A DNA stretch of 64,000 bases, taken from positions 4,365,501-4,429,500 of the forward strand of contig NC_135371.1 of assembly GCF_049243985.1 (NCBI RefSeq), given 5' to 3'. The position numbers and the translations under genes were made by a program. The stretch's first letter is position 1. Every line of letters begins with the position of its first letter. Shown in pieces: positions 19,941 to 31,611 of the stretch. The notes under the pieces were generated by a model. The model saw only the letters and a list, made by a program, of their open reading frames with translations. It was not told where the DNA came from and ran no database searches. Origin of the DNA: Paroedura picta (taxonomy: Eukaryota; Chordata; Lepidosauria; Squamata; Gekkonidae).

Positions 19941-22900
19941 ATGTCCTCGGAGCAGGAGGCAGTGACAACTGTGGGTCTCCTCTTTGAGTCTGTGGAAGAT
20001 GAGGGGATCAAAATAGCTGGAAAGACCCTGCATGTGGCCCAGGATGGGACCACCGGCGAGTTTGTGGGTTGGGTCCCTTCAGAACAGGGGAGCCAGGAAG
20101 CAGAGGAGGGATTGGCCCACACCTGGGAAGTCCAGTGGCAGGAGTTCCTAAAATCAGTTCATGCCCCTCATTGCAGGAACCCGGAGTCACCAAAGACCAT
20201 GCGGTGGGAAGTAACCAGATCCTCTCTGGTCCCTTCAGAATCGGGGGCTGGTTCCAGCAGCTGGCCTGGAGGAGAGGCGACCCTTGGCCTTTATCAAGGC
20301 CCGGGTGAGGGACCCCCAACTGTCTCGAGCATTGTAGCCAGCGGGGAAAGAGGAGATGGTTCAGAAGCAGAGGGGGAGACTCTAAGCGAGGGTGTCATGG
20401 ATGGAGAAGTGCAACGCCAACACTTCAGGCAGTTCCGCTACCAGGAAGCTGAGGGGCCCCGTGAGGTGTACATCCGCCTCTGGGAACTTTGCTGTCAATG
20501 GCTGCAGCCGGAGAGACGCACCAAGGAGCAGATCCTGGAGCTGCTGGTGCTGGAGCAATTCCTGGCCATCCTGCCCCTGGAGATCCAGAGCTGGGTCCTG
20601 GAAGGCCACCCAGATAGTTGCTTCCAGGCGGTGGCCCTGGCCGAGGATTTCCTGATGGGCCCACAGAAGGCCAGAGAGAGGGAACTGCAGGTGAGCCGAG
20701 AGGTCCTTGAGCCGTCCTTCCCAGCTCCAGGCATCCTCCTTTGCCCTGACCGATGCTCTCTTCTGCTGTTCCAGGTGCTGGATCCGTCTGTGGAGGCGGC
20801 GGTGGGTTTCTCCAGCATGGACCCAGATTTCCTGGACCTGTACAAGGAGGTGAAGCAAGAGGGTGACCAAGATGCTGGCTGGCTGGGTACAAAATCCCTT
20901 TTTCTCTGCCAAACAGCCGACCTACGTGATATCCAGAATTAATTAATCGGGGTTGGGGCCCTGACTCAGCTTGGGAGCATCTGTTTGGCATGCCGATGGT
21001 TCCAGGTTCAGTCCCCGCCAGCTGCAGTGGAAAGGCTGTGGTAGAACAAGGGTCTCACTCTCTAAAAGGCAGGTTCATTTAGGAAGAGCATCTGCTCAGC
21101 ATGCAGAAGGTCCCAGAAGGTCCCTGTAACAAAAATCCCTCAGTAATTTATTTATTAGATTTCTGTTCTGCCCTTTCCCGAAGGCTCAGAGTTGAGTACG
21201 ATAATAAAGCAACAATTGCTAGACAGATCTCCCTGGGGAAGAAACTGGATGTTTGGGGGCTGTGGCTGGGAAGGCCCTTCCTCGGCTTGCCATCTGTCCA
21301 ACCTCTGGGGGGGGGGGCAGCTAAGGCAGGTATTGTAGCTTCTCAGATCGTTATATAAAATGGATATATTTATTTATTTATATTTTAATTTATATGCCGC
21401 CACTCGTGGGAGTACCGTCTCGTGGCGGTTCACAATTAAAAGACTTCCTTAGGAAGATTTATTTGTATTCTGCCTTTCCTTTTATTATTATTATTATATT
21501 TATTTAATGCAGGGGTAGTCAAACTGCGGCCCTCCAGATGTGCATGGACTACAATTCCCAGGAGCCCCCTGCCAGCATTCGCTGGCAGGGGGCTCCTGGG
21601 AATTTTAGTCCATGGACATCTAGAGGGCCGCAGTTTGACTACCCCTGATTTAATGTATATAGAGAAGAAAAGGAGCTGTATTTTTGTACCCCGCTTCTTC
21701 CTACCCGAAGGAGTCTCAGAGCGGCTTACAACCACATTCCCTTCCTCTCCCTGCAATAGACACCCTGTGAGGTAGATGGGGCTGAAGGAGCTCTGACAGG
21801 ACTGCTCTGTGAGAACAGTTTTGAGAGAACTGTGAGTCGCTGAGGGTCACCCAGCCGGCTGCATGTTAAGGAGTGAAGAATCAAAGCTACTTCATCAGAT
21901 TAGAGGCTGATGTTTCTAACAGCTACACCAAGCTGTCTCTCTGAGTGTCTACCTGTAACAAAAAAAAATATTGCGGAAAAATGGAAAATTGTGTGTGTGT
22001 TTTTAAGCAAAAGAGCCTCTTGTGGCGCAGAGTGGTAAGGCAGTGACATGCTGTCTGAAGCTGTCTGCCCATGAGGCTGGGAGTTCGATCCCAGCAGCAG
22101 GCTCAAGGTCGACTCAGCCTTCCATCCTTCCGAGGTCGGTAAAATGAGTCCCCAGCTTGCTGGGGGGTAAACGGTGATGACTGGGGAAGGCACTGGCAAA
22201 CCACCCCGTATTGAGTCTGCCATGAAAACGCTGGAGGGCGTCACCCCAAGGGTCAGACATTACCCAGTGCTTGCACAGGGGAGACCTTTACCTTTACCTT
22301 TTTTTAAGCAAAGAAAAAAGCCAGTTAATTAATAATTGTCTCAGGCCCTGGGGGATTTATTTATTTATTTGACCCATTTTCTCCCCCTAATGGGACCCAA
22401 CTCCCTTGCCTTGTTCTTTAAACCTTCTCCTTACACAACCTTGTAAGGTAGGCTAGGCTGAGAGCATGACCAGCCCAAGGCTGCCCAGCAAGCTTTCCTG
22501 AGGAATCTGAGGGCTTGTCTTTCTCTTTTCTTCTCCGTCCCAGGAGGTGAGGCCCTGCTGAACATGGACAGCGTCGAAAGGCCTGACTGGGAAGAGCTGG
22601 ATGTGGATTTTGAAGATCCGGGTGGACCGGAGACATGGGAACAAAGCCCAGCAGAGGTGTGGAGGAATTCGGCGACTGGGGGTAGCCGGGATGACTGTCT
22701 TGAGACCGCCGTCTCGCCCCCACGGGCAAGAGAGAACACTGTCTTCAGGAAACGCTTTGGCCCCAAACTCCGTGTTAGCAGACGCCAGAGGATCCTCACA
22801 GGGCCGAGATCCCACAAATGTGCGGAGTGTGGGCACTCCTTCACCCGGAAAGCCAACCTTTTACGCCACCAGACGCTCCACACAGGTCTGAGGGCACACC

Positions 22901-25118
22901 TCTGCACAGACTGCGGCCGGAGGTTCACTCGGAGAGAAAACCTGGTCCGACACCTGAAGACCCACACAGGTGAGAGAAAGACAGGGTGCCCTGGAAGCAC
23001 CGAGGGGAAAAGATGGAGGGGAAAGAGAAGCTGCTCTGGGCTCCTATTTGGGGCCAAAAATTGGGTACAAATGAAGTCAATAAATAAAATAGACCCTTCC
23101 TTCCTTCCTTCCTTCCTTCCTTCCTTCCTTCCTTCCTTCCTTCCTTCCTTCCTTCCTTCCTTCCTTCCTTCCTTCCTTCCTTCCTTCCTTCCTTCCTTCC
23201 TTCCTTCCTTCCTTCCTTCCTTCCTTCCTTCCTTCCTTCCTGTTATGTCTCTGTACAAGTTACTGATCTGGACTTTGCACAAGATGGGCTGCTATGTTAG
23301 TCTAACTGTAACAGTACAAAAGAACAAGTGTCTGGGAGCACCTTGCAGAATAAGTCCCCACCCCCACATGCAGGCAGCTGGGTGACCTTGAGCCAGTCAT
23401 AGAATCATAGAGTTGGAAGGGATCTCCAGGGTCATCCAGTCTAACCCCCTGCACAATGCAGGAACTTACCATTACCTGCCCACCTATAGTGACCCCAGTT
23501 TCATGCCCAAGTGACCCCCCCCCATACCAAAAATCTCCAGAATCCAGCCTGGCCTGGAGGAAATTCACCTACCATCCCTCAGTGGTGATTAGCAATTCGC
23601 TGGTTAGACAAGGAATGGTCCCAAGAGGCAAACACTGGCACATCTCTTCCTGCACACTCACTCCCCATCTGCCTAAGTTCATAAGATCAGCATGTCTGCC
23701 GGATGACTATCTAGCCTTTGCTTATAAACTTCCAAAGAAGGAGAACCCACCACCTTCCGAGGAAGCCTGTTCCACTGAGGAACCGCTCTAACTGTCAGGA
23801 ACTTATTCCGGATGTTTAGCCAAAATTTCCTTTGAATTAATTTTAATCCATTGATTCTGGCCCGAACCCCTGGGGCAACAAAACAACTCTGCTCCATATT
23901 TTATATGACAGCCCTTCAAATATTTGAAGATGAGTTCCCAAGTATGCTATTCAAGTATGCAATATCTGCCTCAACATAACAATTTCCAGAGCCCTTCTAG
24001 TTTCATCCGATCCAGGTTACATTCTAGCTTCTTAGCATTGTTCTCTTCTTCTTGGGCCTTCTCCAGAGGTAGCTGCCTGGCTCTGGGATTCAGCGGCTGA
24101 GTGCCTATGCATGGGGAGGTTCCCCTCAGTCAGCATGGCTAGTAGCCACTGATAGCCTTTCCTCACAGGGATTGGTCCCCGCGCCCCTACAGAGTAGTTA
24201 AGCGGTGAAATCGACTGCCTAAGGAGGAGGTGAGCTCCCCCTCACCGGGGGTCTTCAAGCAACGGCTGGACAGATCCCTCTCCTGGATGCTTGAGGCTGA
24301 TCCTGCATTGAGCAAGGGGTTGGACTAGATGGCCCGTTTGGCCCCTTCCAACTCTATGATTCTTAGGATTTTATCTTCACAACCACCCTTGTTTGGTAGG
24401 TTAGACCAGAATGGAAATTGTCAACCCTTGAGTCACATGTCTTTGTTCTCCTTCTCTCTCCCACTAAATTTATCTGTTCATTACAGCAGGAGGTGAATGG
24501 GTGATTGAGAATGACAGGAATCACCTTTGGGCACCCCTCAAGGCAGGAGACATCCCTGGAAATCAACCAAGAAAGAAAGGGGATGAAAAAAGGCTAACAG
24601 AGACTCGGAAACAAAGGTCATCCGTTGGCCAGAATGGGGACTTCTTAGAGAGATCTGTCCGCCAGCGGGTATGTGAAAAGACACAAAAGATTACCTGCCC
24701 CATTTGCGAGAAAACATTTCTCCACCTGTCAAGCCTTAACAGACATCAGAGAGCCCGCCACCCAGAAGCAAAGCCACTTTCCTGTTCAGATTGTGGACAG
24801 AATCTGGGCCAGGGGACAGACTATGGAAGATGTGAGGTCTCGCCTGCAGGAGAGAAAGTGCATAAATGCTTTAAGTGTGAGAAGAGGCATTCTCTTAAGC
24901 TTAACAACCGCAAGAGAAGTACTACAGGGAAGAAGCCGCACAAATGTTTGGAATGCAATTATAGCTTCACCTGCCTGTCACACCTTATCAGGCATCAGAG
25001 AATCCACACGGGAGAGAAACCCTATACCTGTTCAGCCTGTGGGAAGAGCTTCCGTCAGACTGCACACCTTGTTAAGCATGAGCGGACGCACAGAGAAGAG
25101 AAGCAGTATTTATTCTGA
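19941..25118 (+). CDS. SCAN-C2H2 zinc-finger protein with two finger exons (gene C)
   Basis: Predicted nuclear protein of about 639 residues. Exons are 19941-20690 (SCAN exon, donor CTGCAG|GTGAGC), 20775-20886 (linker with VKQEGDQD, phase 1), 22544-22969 (two fingers) and 24487-25118 (terminal). SCAN is at residues about 157-247 ([18 protein letters not shown] ... [16 protein letters not shown]). Both finger exons start after a good acceptor in phase 1 with a GGE motif. The first ends in phase 1 at a donor formed by the HTG|GE linker codons, so it is symmetric and may be included or skipped. The terminal exon has three intact fingers and two degenerate units between them (about 24778-24930). 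The 19941 ATG follows a splice acceptor at about 19735. Few fingers suggest weaker or shorter target recognition than gene B. The orthologue is not identified. Confidence 0.82.
20965..21125 (+). repeat. tRNA-derived SINE fragment (type 3)
   Basis: 'gcatctgtttggcatgcc' and 'ccaggttcagtccccgcc' show an A-box/B-box-like tRNA head; a second partial head follows at 21080-21115. Located in a gene C intron. Confidence 0.45.
21510..21647. mobile_element. Palindromic hAT-type MITE in gene C intron
   Basis: Complete element with the perfect 8-bp duplication atttaatg (21502-21509 and 21648-21655). Confidence 0.95.
21665..21935 (-). repeat. tRNA-derived SINE (type 2)
   Basis: Reversed copy from the tail 'tttttgtaccccgcttctt' to the head 'agctacaccaagctg'. 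Confidence 0.75.
22013..22300 (+). repeat. Sauria-type SINE
   Basis: Full-length copy ending in (CTTTAC)n. The sequence ttttaagcaaa on both sides is its target duplication. Located in the gene C intron before the first finger exon. Confidence 0.85.
22544..22969 (+). CDS. Symmetric finger cassette exon of gene C
   Basis: Part of gene C, listed separately because it looks optional. It starts after ccgtcccag, reads [17 protein letters not shown] and encodes two complete fingers ([20 protein letters not shown]). It ends ACACAG|GTGAGA within the second HTGE linker. Its 426 bp are divisible by three and both boundaries are phase 1. Without splicing, translation would run into the TTCC microsatellite and give a low-complexity tail (FLPSFLPS), which argues that the donor is used. 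Confidence 0.7.
23095..23240 (+). repeat. (TTCC)n microsatellite
   Basis: About 146 bp of uninterrupted TTCC in the intron between the two finger exons of gene C. This is a polypyrimidine tract on the transcribed sense strand. Confidence 0.97.
23398..23945 (-). repeat. CR1-type LINE 3' region
   Basis: Starts with the reversed CR1 tail ('tagaatcatagagttggaag') and continues through 'tgttccactgaggaaccgc' and 'gatgtttagccaaaattt'. The same order occurs at 47464-48330. Truncated and non-coding here. Confidence 0.75.
24170..24365 (+). repeat. CR1-type LINE 3' tail
   Basis: 'ggggtcttcaagcaacgg', 'gctgatcctgcattgagc' and 'ccttccaactctatgattct' are the classic CR1 end. It stops about 120 bp before the terminal finger exon of gene C. 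Confidence 0.8.
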
Positions 25119-26040
25119 CATTTGGGACAGCAGGGCAGTTTCGGTTAGACATGCATCCTCTCAGTTCTGTGCTCTGGTGAAGTGTACCTACAGATGTGCA
25201 TTCTCTGCCCCGACAAACAAACTTGAAAAGCCCCATTCATTAGTCCAGTTCATTTTTCCTAGGGCCTGGCATCCTGGTCAGAGTGTTCAAAGATGTCAGA
25301 GAAAGAAAGAGCAGGAGCTAAGAAACTGACATAGAAGCTTTCCAATCAGCAAAGCCAAACAGATTTCACAAGAGAAGAGGTTCTAGAGGGGAGGGCAAGT
25401 CAGGGGCAGGCAAGAGACAAGGAACAGAGAGAGCAGCTTTTCCACTGGGAAGGACGTTAATTGTGAAAGCCTAAAGAATGGTCACTCCAGGTGACTAGAC
25501 AAGGGGGTTTTCTTGTTAAAGTGGGAAAATGTGTTATTTCTTTTTCTGCTCCTAGCTTTCTGTCTGCCAGAAAAAAATCATAGATAATGCGCAGACATGT
25601 AGAGCCATTTTAACCTGATCCTATGCATTGTTAAGCTCACTGGTTTTGATAGCACAAGAGCTAATTGGGTTTTCTGTCTGATGTGCTGGCATTTTTCTGT
25701 CCCAAGCCGGTAAGTGGGGGCATGAGGATCAGGGAGCTGATTAGGGAGCTTGGGGACTGAGGCTCACCCTCATCCCAACCCAAACTGGGCGTGATTTCCT
25801 CCGGCTGGGGACAGAATAAGCAGAGAAGGGAGTATGCTGGCCACACCCCCACCTCTGTGCGATTAGCCTTTCATGAATAGATTCCCCACATAGAGGTGGT
25901 GCCCCAGCAATACTCCCTCCTTGTTACTGGCCGTGTTCCAAAAACATCCTCCATCACAGGGGTGTGGACTCTGTGTCACCATACTCATGAGCTGGTGATC
26001 CCATGCTCCATTTCCCTATGTTCAGTCAACATGTGGAGGG
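25119..26040. other. Gene C 3' flank, no gene seen
   Basis: Presumed 3' UTR and flanking DNA of gene C. No AATAAA hexamer was seen close behind the stop, and no RNA gene or open frame of note. Confidence 0.4.
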
Positions 26041-26500
26041 ATCGTGGCCACATAAGAACATCAGAAGGGCTCTGCTGGATCAGACCAGGGGTCCATCTAG
26101 CCCAGCATCCTGTCTCACAGTGGCCAACCAGTTCCTCTGGAGGGCCAATCACAGGGCACAGAGACCTGATGTTTCCACCTGGCTCTGAAACTCAGAGGCT
26201 TAGTGCCCCTGAATATGGAGGTTCTTCTCAGCCATAAGGGCATCAAAAAGGCTCACGGGGTCTATCTGCCTCGTACAGTTCCTCTGGAGGGCCAGCCACA
26301 TGGCACGGAGTCTGAAGCTGATATCCAGAAGTTGACTGCCTCAATGTGGAGGCTCCCCTTAGTCCCCCATGACCAGCAGCTCTAGGAATATAGGCCAAGG
26401 CCTTCCCCTGATGGCCCAAAGCGCTGGTATCCAGAGGTTGATTGCCACTGAATGTGGAGGCTCCCATTAGCCCCCATGGCTAGTAGCTACGATGGACCTC
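26041..26500 (-). repeat. CR1-type LINE 3' region, several partial repeats
   Basis: 'aagaacatcagaagggctct' and 'tctagcccagcatcctgtc' are a reversed CR1 end. Related blocks with 'cctctggagggccagccac' recur three times to 26500. Confidence 0.65.
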
Positions 26501-26794
26501 GTACAGGGAAATAGGACTCCAGAGATGGAAAGAGCCTTTGCGGGAAATCCAAAGCTGGAACGTTCTGCGCAGAGGGGTGTCCAGCTCTGGCTTCTTGACC
26601 TGCAGTCAGGGAGAGCACCTCTCTCCAGTCACTCTGGGTCACTACCGAGTGTGTTGTTGAGCTGCTGTCGCCATTAGGAAATTTCTTAGGACGCCCCACT
26701 AAAATTGCCCCTCTGCATCTTGGGCTCCGGAGCTTCAAGTGGGGGTCGGATGAAGGGCTGGGCCAGAGGTTCACAAGTAGCTGCAAGGGAGATC

Positions 26795-26975
26795 CAAGGG
26801 GCTCGCCGTCTTGGTCTGAAGCAGCAGAACAAAATGTGGGTCCAGGGCACCTTGGAAGACCAACAACATTTGATTCAAGGTGTAAGCTTTTGTGTGCACA
26901 ACACACTTCTGCTGCGCACAAGAAAACTTACACCTTGGTTGAAAGGTTGATCTTAAAGGTGCCCTTGGACTCTGA
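26795..26975 (-). repeat. Penelope-like element fragment
   Basis: 'gccgtcttggtctgaagcag' to 'ggaagaccaacaacattt' matches the family of 16346-16480. A diverged counterpart of the ribozyme-like part lies near 26890-26930. Confidence 0.45.
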
Positions 26976-27009
26976 CCTCGTTCTCTTAGCCACAGGGTCT
27001 GGTTTGGAG

Positions 27010-27440
27010 CGGCATCTAATCTGAGAATGGTTTGATTCTTCATTCCTCCACATGCGGCCTGCTGTGGATGACCTTGGGCCGTACCCAGTTCTCCCAGAGC
27101 TCCCTCACCCTACCTGACTTACAGGGTGTCTGTTGTGGGGGGAGGAAGGGAAAGGGGTTTGTAAACCGCTTTGGGACTCCTTTGGGTAGTGAAAAGCAGG
27201 GAATTAAAAAAAAAACAACAACTCTTCTTAGCCTGGAGAACTGGGCTTGATTCTCCACTCTTCCTTATGCAGCCACCTGGATGACCTTGGGCCAGTCACA
27301 GTTCTCTTAGTGCTGTTCTCACAGAGCAGTTCTCTCAGAATTCTTTCACCCTACCTACCTCACAGGATGCCTTTTGTGGGGGAGAGGAAGGGAAAGGTGT
27401 TTGTAAATTGCTTTGGGACTCCTTTGGGTAGTGAAAAGCT
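27010..27440 (+). repeat. Two tRNA-derived SINEs (type 2) in tandem
   Basis: Two successive copies (27010-27215 and 27230-27440) carry the middle block 'tgtctgttgtgggg' or its variant and the tail 'gggactcctttgggtagtga'. Confidence 0.7.
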
Positions 27441-27924
27441 GCCACGAGTTTTTTTTTTTTTTGCCTCAAGCTTGCTGTGGGTTCTTATTTTCGACAACAG
27501 GGTATCAATGAAGATGTGTGTTTTTGTAACCCTGGGAGATGGACGATGCCAAAGAACGGGGATGTGGAGCCAAGAGTGCTTGCAGGAGGCATTGTGGGGC
27601 TGAAAAAGTGTAGCACGGAGGGGTTTCTGGGGGGTGTTCATTCCCCTTCGGGATGGAGGACAGTCCACTTGGAATTCCCAGCCCCAGGAAGACATTCTGT
27701 AGACGTTCCTCACCCAACATCAGACTAGGCTGTTTGTGGACACAAGAAGTTGCTTCGTGCAGAGCCCCCCCCTCGGTCCATCGAGATCAGAGCTGCCTAT
27801 TTAAGACTGGCAGCAGCTCTTCAGGGTCTCACGTGAGGGTGTTTCGTGTCACCTGCTGCTTGATCTTTTGCGCTGGAGATGCTGGGAGACAAGCTTGGGA
27901 ACTTTCAGAGCTAGAGACATTCAA
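27441..27924. other. Unassigned sequence
   Basis: Starts with a T12 run. No coding signature or known repeat was recognised in the rest. Confidence 0.35.
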
Positions 27925-28040
27925 TCATAGAGCTGGGACGCCCAGGGTCATCTAGTCCAACCCCCTGCAGAACGCAGGAAACTTATAACTACTTGCCCAC
28001 ACACAGTGAGCCCAGCTCCATGCCCAGATTATGCCCACCC
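27925..28040 (-). repeat. CR1-type LINE 3' tail
   Basis: 'caatcatagagctgggacg' and 'agtccaaccccctgcagaac' are the reversed CR1 end. Confidence 0.7.
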
Positions 28041-28069
28041 CGGGGTGTGGATAATTTCTTAGATGAATG

Positions 28070-28310
28070 GAAAGCCAGCTTGGTGTAATGATGAAGGGCG
28101 GTGGCCTCTAATCTGGCAAGTGAAGTTTGATTCCCCGCTTCTCCATATGCAGCCAGCTGGGTGACCTCGGCCTAGTCGTAGTCCTGTTAGAGCTGTTCTC
28201 ACAGAGTAATTCTCTCAGCCTCACCGACCTCTCAGGGTGTCTGCTGTGGGGAGCGGAAGGAAAGGTGATTATAAGCCAGATCATTTGAAGTAACTTTGGA
28301 GTCTGTGAGG
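28070..28310 (+). repeat. tRNA-derived SINE (type 2)
   Basis: The head 'ccagcttggtgtaatgatg', the middle 'agggtgtctgctgtgggga' and an eroded tail near 28290 are visible. Confidence 0.7.
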
Positions 28311-28397
28311 TTTTTAAAAATGCAAGTGTTTACATAATGACAGCCAACAGGCGCGGTCTTAAAAGAAACTTTCTGCTTTCTCTTGTGCGCCTTACAG

Positions 28398-28533
28398 CAG
28401 TGGTAGTCAACCTGTGGTCCTCCAGATGTTCATGGACTATAATTCCCACGAGCCCCTGCCAGCATTTGCTGGCAGGGGCTCATGGGAATTGTAGTCCATG
28501 AACATCTGGAGGACCACAGGTTGACTACCACTG
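28398..28533. mobile_element. Palindromic hAT-type MITE
   Basis: Complete element of the 'aacctgtggtcc' subfamily, with the perfect 8-bp duplication ccttacag (28390-28397 and 28534-28541). Confidence 0.95.
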
Positions 28534-29075
28534 CCTTACAGCACATGCTGAAAGCTGAGGGGTTGGATTCTGTCTCTCTGGAGGAGCAAATGGAGATCAC
28601 TGAGCTGAATTCATTAAAATGTGCAGATTGAATCCGAGCTTGTGTGATTGCCCTTTGGGTTGTCCTGAGGAGGTAAGTCATGAGGACTTGGAGACATGTT
28701 TCTCCAGAGGGCATAAGGAAGCCTCACAAAGCAAGGGAAGATCTCCAGCTAGAATTCAAGAACGATCCACATGAGAGATGATGGGGAAGGCAGAGCGAAC
28801 GATGCTGCAGGTGCTGAATTCCAAACACGGGGAAATAACGCAGCTGCCTCAGGGGACTGGTTTCGGTGCAAAATCGCAGCCTGTGACTGGAATATGCCAC
28901 GGTGTGTTTGAATAACCTGTGTGTGGGAAAAAATGCATTTGCAGGTGAGTCATGATGGACCGTTCTTCTATATTTGAATAACATCGCCTTCTAATACCAA
29001 ATCAGACTCTTGGTATATCGATCTGTCTTGTCTCCTCTTGACTGACGGCCGCTGTCTATGGTTTGTGTCTTACAT

Positions 29076-29188
29076 CAGGGGTAGTCAACCTGGGGTCCTC
29101 CAGATGTCCATGGACTACAAATGCTGGCAGGGGCTCATGGGAATTGTAGTCCATGGACATCTGGAGGACCACAGGTTGACTACCCCTG
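29076..29188. mobile_element. Palindromic hAT-type MITE, one arm shortened
   Basis: Perfect 8-bp duplication tcttacat (29068-29075 and 29189-29196). The left arm lacks its inner third, which shows internal deletion of the foldback. Confidence 0.93.
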
Positions 29189-29559
29189 TCTTACATAATT
29201 TCCACTGGGCGCCTTTTAACTGGAGATTGAACTGGGGCCTTTTGTGTGCCAAGCAAATAATGCACACCTGAGCCACAATTCTTTGTGTTTTATACATTCT
29301 CCAAACAACCCTTAACAACCTTAACAACCTTGTTGTGCTAGGGATGAGCCTCCGTTCTCATGTTTGTTTTTCTGCCTTCAAGGTGTTGTTTTTTTTAAGT
29401 TTGTGCAAATCGCTAGGCTTATTTATTTAAAATATTTAAAATATTTCTAAACCTCTTTTTCCCCCAGTGGTTTAGTTCCCAAGGGAGGGTTCCCAAAAAA
29501 TTAAAAACCCTAAAGACTGTAACATCAGTGCTTCTAGCTTGCAATAGTTTTATTTATTT

Positions 29560-29700
29560 AGAACCACATTTAATAAAGCAGTCTTCCTCACTTTCATTTT
29601 TTTAAACATTTGTTTTAGGTATTTTATTTATATTGTAAACTGCCTTGGGCTCCGCAAGGAAGAAAGGTGGCTAATAAAATTATAAAATGAATATATTTTA
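29560..29700 (+). repeat. L2-like LINE tail
   Basis: 'ttgtaaactgccttgggct' and 'gaaaggtggctaataaaat' are an L2-like 3' end. Confidence 0.5.
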
Positions 29701-29784
29701 TTTATTTTTTTTCATAGTTACATCCCAACCATCTTGAACCGGTTACCTCAGGGTGGCTCACAACAGTTCCTGTAAGCCCTCCCC

Positions 29785-30055
29785 AGTTTGGCGTAGTGGT
29801 TAGGAGTGCGGACTTCTAATCTGGCGTGCCGGGTTTGATTCTGCGCTCCCCCACATGCAGCCAGCTGGGTGACCTTGGGCTCGCCAGGACACTGATAAAA
29901 CTGTTCTGACCGAGCAGGAATATCAGGGCTCTCTCAGACTCACCCACCCCACAGGGTGTCTGTTGTGGGGAGAGGAAAGGGAAGGCGAATGTAAGCCACT
30001 TTGAGCCTCCTTCGGGTAGGGAAAAAGCGGCATATAAGAACCAACTCTTCTTCCA
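29785..30055 (+). repeat. tRNA-derived SINE (type 2), near full length
   Basis: 'tggcgtagtggttaggagtg' to 'agcggcatataagaaccaac'. It belongs to the same subfamily as copies at 37840 and 45258 (with 'ctgttctgaccgagcag'). Confidence 0.8.
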
Positions 30056-30179
30056 TCACCCAAAAGGTAGTCAGCATGCTTAAGAGACAGGTGCTAGTAA
30101 AACCTGCACACATTTAACCCCCACATTAAAAAAACCAACCTTCAGTCTTTCATAGGCGGCTGGACATCGCTTGGTATTA

Positions 30180-30420
30180 CAACTGATCTTTAGACGGATC
30201 AATTACCCTGGAGAAAATGGCCGCTTTGGGAGGGAGGTGAACTCTCTGGCATTGTACCCCATTGAGACCTTCCCCCTTCCCAGACCCACCCTGTTCAGGC
30301 TCCACCCCCAAAATCTTGAATTTCCCAAACCTGGCCCTGCCGGGTTTTGGCCCCTGTGTGAGACAGTGTTGGACTGGATGGGCCGTTGGCCTGATCCAAC
30401 ATGGCTTCTCTTACAATCTA
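30180..30420 (+). repeat. CR1-type LINE 3' end
   Basis: The preceding 'gagaaaatggccgctttgg' ... 'caggctccacccccaaaat' block is a common reptile repeat segment. It is followed by 'gttggactggatgggccgt' and 'ctgatccaacatggcttc'. Confidence 0.6.
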
Positions 30421-30544
30421 ACCCGGAGTTGGCCAACCCTACTCTTACAGCACTTAAAGAGTTAAGTCTGTCAGTAGAGTGATTTGTCTCCAAAGTCCAC
30501 CTCACAGTTAGACAAAGAGTGTTTTGCACCCTCCTTGTTTGTTT

Positions 30545-30765
30545 CGAGCCAGTTTGGTGTTGCCGTTGGCCTCTAATCTAGAGAACAGCGTTGCATTCCC
30601 CACTCCTTCATTTGAAGCCTGGTGGGAGACCTGGTTCTCTCAGAAAACTCTGCCTCACCTACCTCACAAAGTGTCTGTTGTGGGGAGAGGCAGGGTAGGA
30701 GATTGTAAGCCACTTTGGGGCTCCTTTGGGTAGTAAAAAGCTGAGTACAAAAGCCCTTCTTTTCC
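30545..30765 (+). repeat. tRNA-derived SINE (type 2)
   Basis: Diverged copy from 'agccagtttggtgttgccg' to 'ggctcctttgggtagtaaa'. Confidence 0.65.
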
Positions 30766-31016
30766 ATCTTTCCCACAATACCCAGACCTCACCCAAACAT
30801 CATATGGACAATCTGGCATGCATGCCCTAATAATTGGCTATTTTTGCGATAACCCTTTGCTCTGAAATCCCATCCATCTGATCCACCCCATGTGGTGTTC
30901 TGGGCTCCCATTCCATCCTCACAAGTACCCTGTGCAGTAGGTTATTTTTATTTATTATTATATTTATATACCGCCCTCCCCGGGGGCTCAGGGCCGCTTT
31001 GATTAATAGTGTAGAT

Positions 31017-31152
31017 CAGGGGTAGTCAAACTGCGGCCCTCCATATGTCCATGGACTACAATTCCCATGAGCCCCTGCCAGCGTTCGCTGGCAGGGGCTC
31101 ATGGGAATTGTAGTCCATGGACATCTGGAGGGCCGCAGTTTGACTACCCCTG
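31017..31152. mobile_element. Palindromic hAT-type MITE
   Basis: Complete element with the perfect 8-bp duplication gtgtagat (31009-31016 and 31153-31160). It is inserted near a short L2-like fragment (30950-31000). Confidence 0.95.
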
Positions 31153-31160
31153 GTGTAGAT

Positions 31161-31611
31161 TAATAGTGTAGATTAATAGCATTAGATTAATCGTGTAAGG
31201 ATCAAGCTACATCAAATAAAATGTCAAGTTCAATATTTATAATAGGGTGCACACAGTAGCAAAGTTTTAAAAAAAACGTTAATATCAGGCTGAGTTAAAA
31301 GCCAAAACAGGTTGCAAAGTTTCACATACAAACTTGATGAACTTGTCAAAGGATATACATGAGACCATTTCAATCCTCGCCAGGGCTTGAGCCCTCGAGC
31401 GGAAGGGAGTCTTGTGGTGGTTCTGCGGAGTTCTACGGACAGGACACCTGGAGGAGCACCTGCAGTACCATTTGCTAAATTTATCCAAAACACATATGCC
31501 ACCTTTTCACTCAAACAGGCCCCCCTACGACCACCAAAGGAAGCAAACAACAAGGCCTCAAAACTGCATCCAATATGTAAATATTTAACTACAATAGAAA
31601 CGTGTGAAAAA
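31161..31611. other. Unassigned sequence
   Basis: Moderately AT-rich. The minus strand has a 107-codon open frame (31553-31230) without recognisable domains. It may be an old LINE fragment, but no diagnostic motif was seen. Confidence 0.3.

Noticed and set aside
22970-23385. Continuation of the gene C finger exon into FLPSFLPS repeats
   Set aside because: This is read-through into a TTCC tract behind a consensus donor at 22969/22970; the in-phase terminal exon at 24487 is the better continuation.
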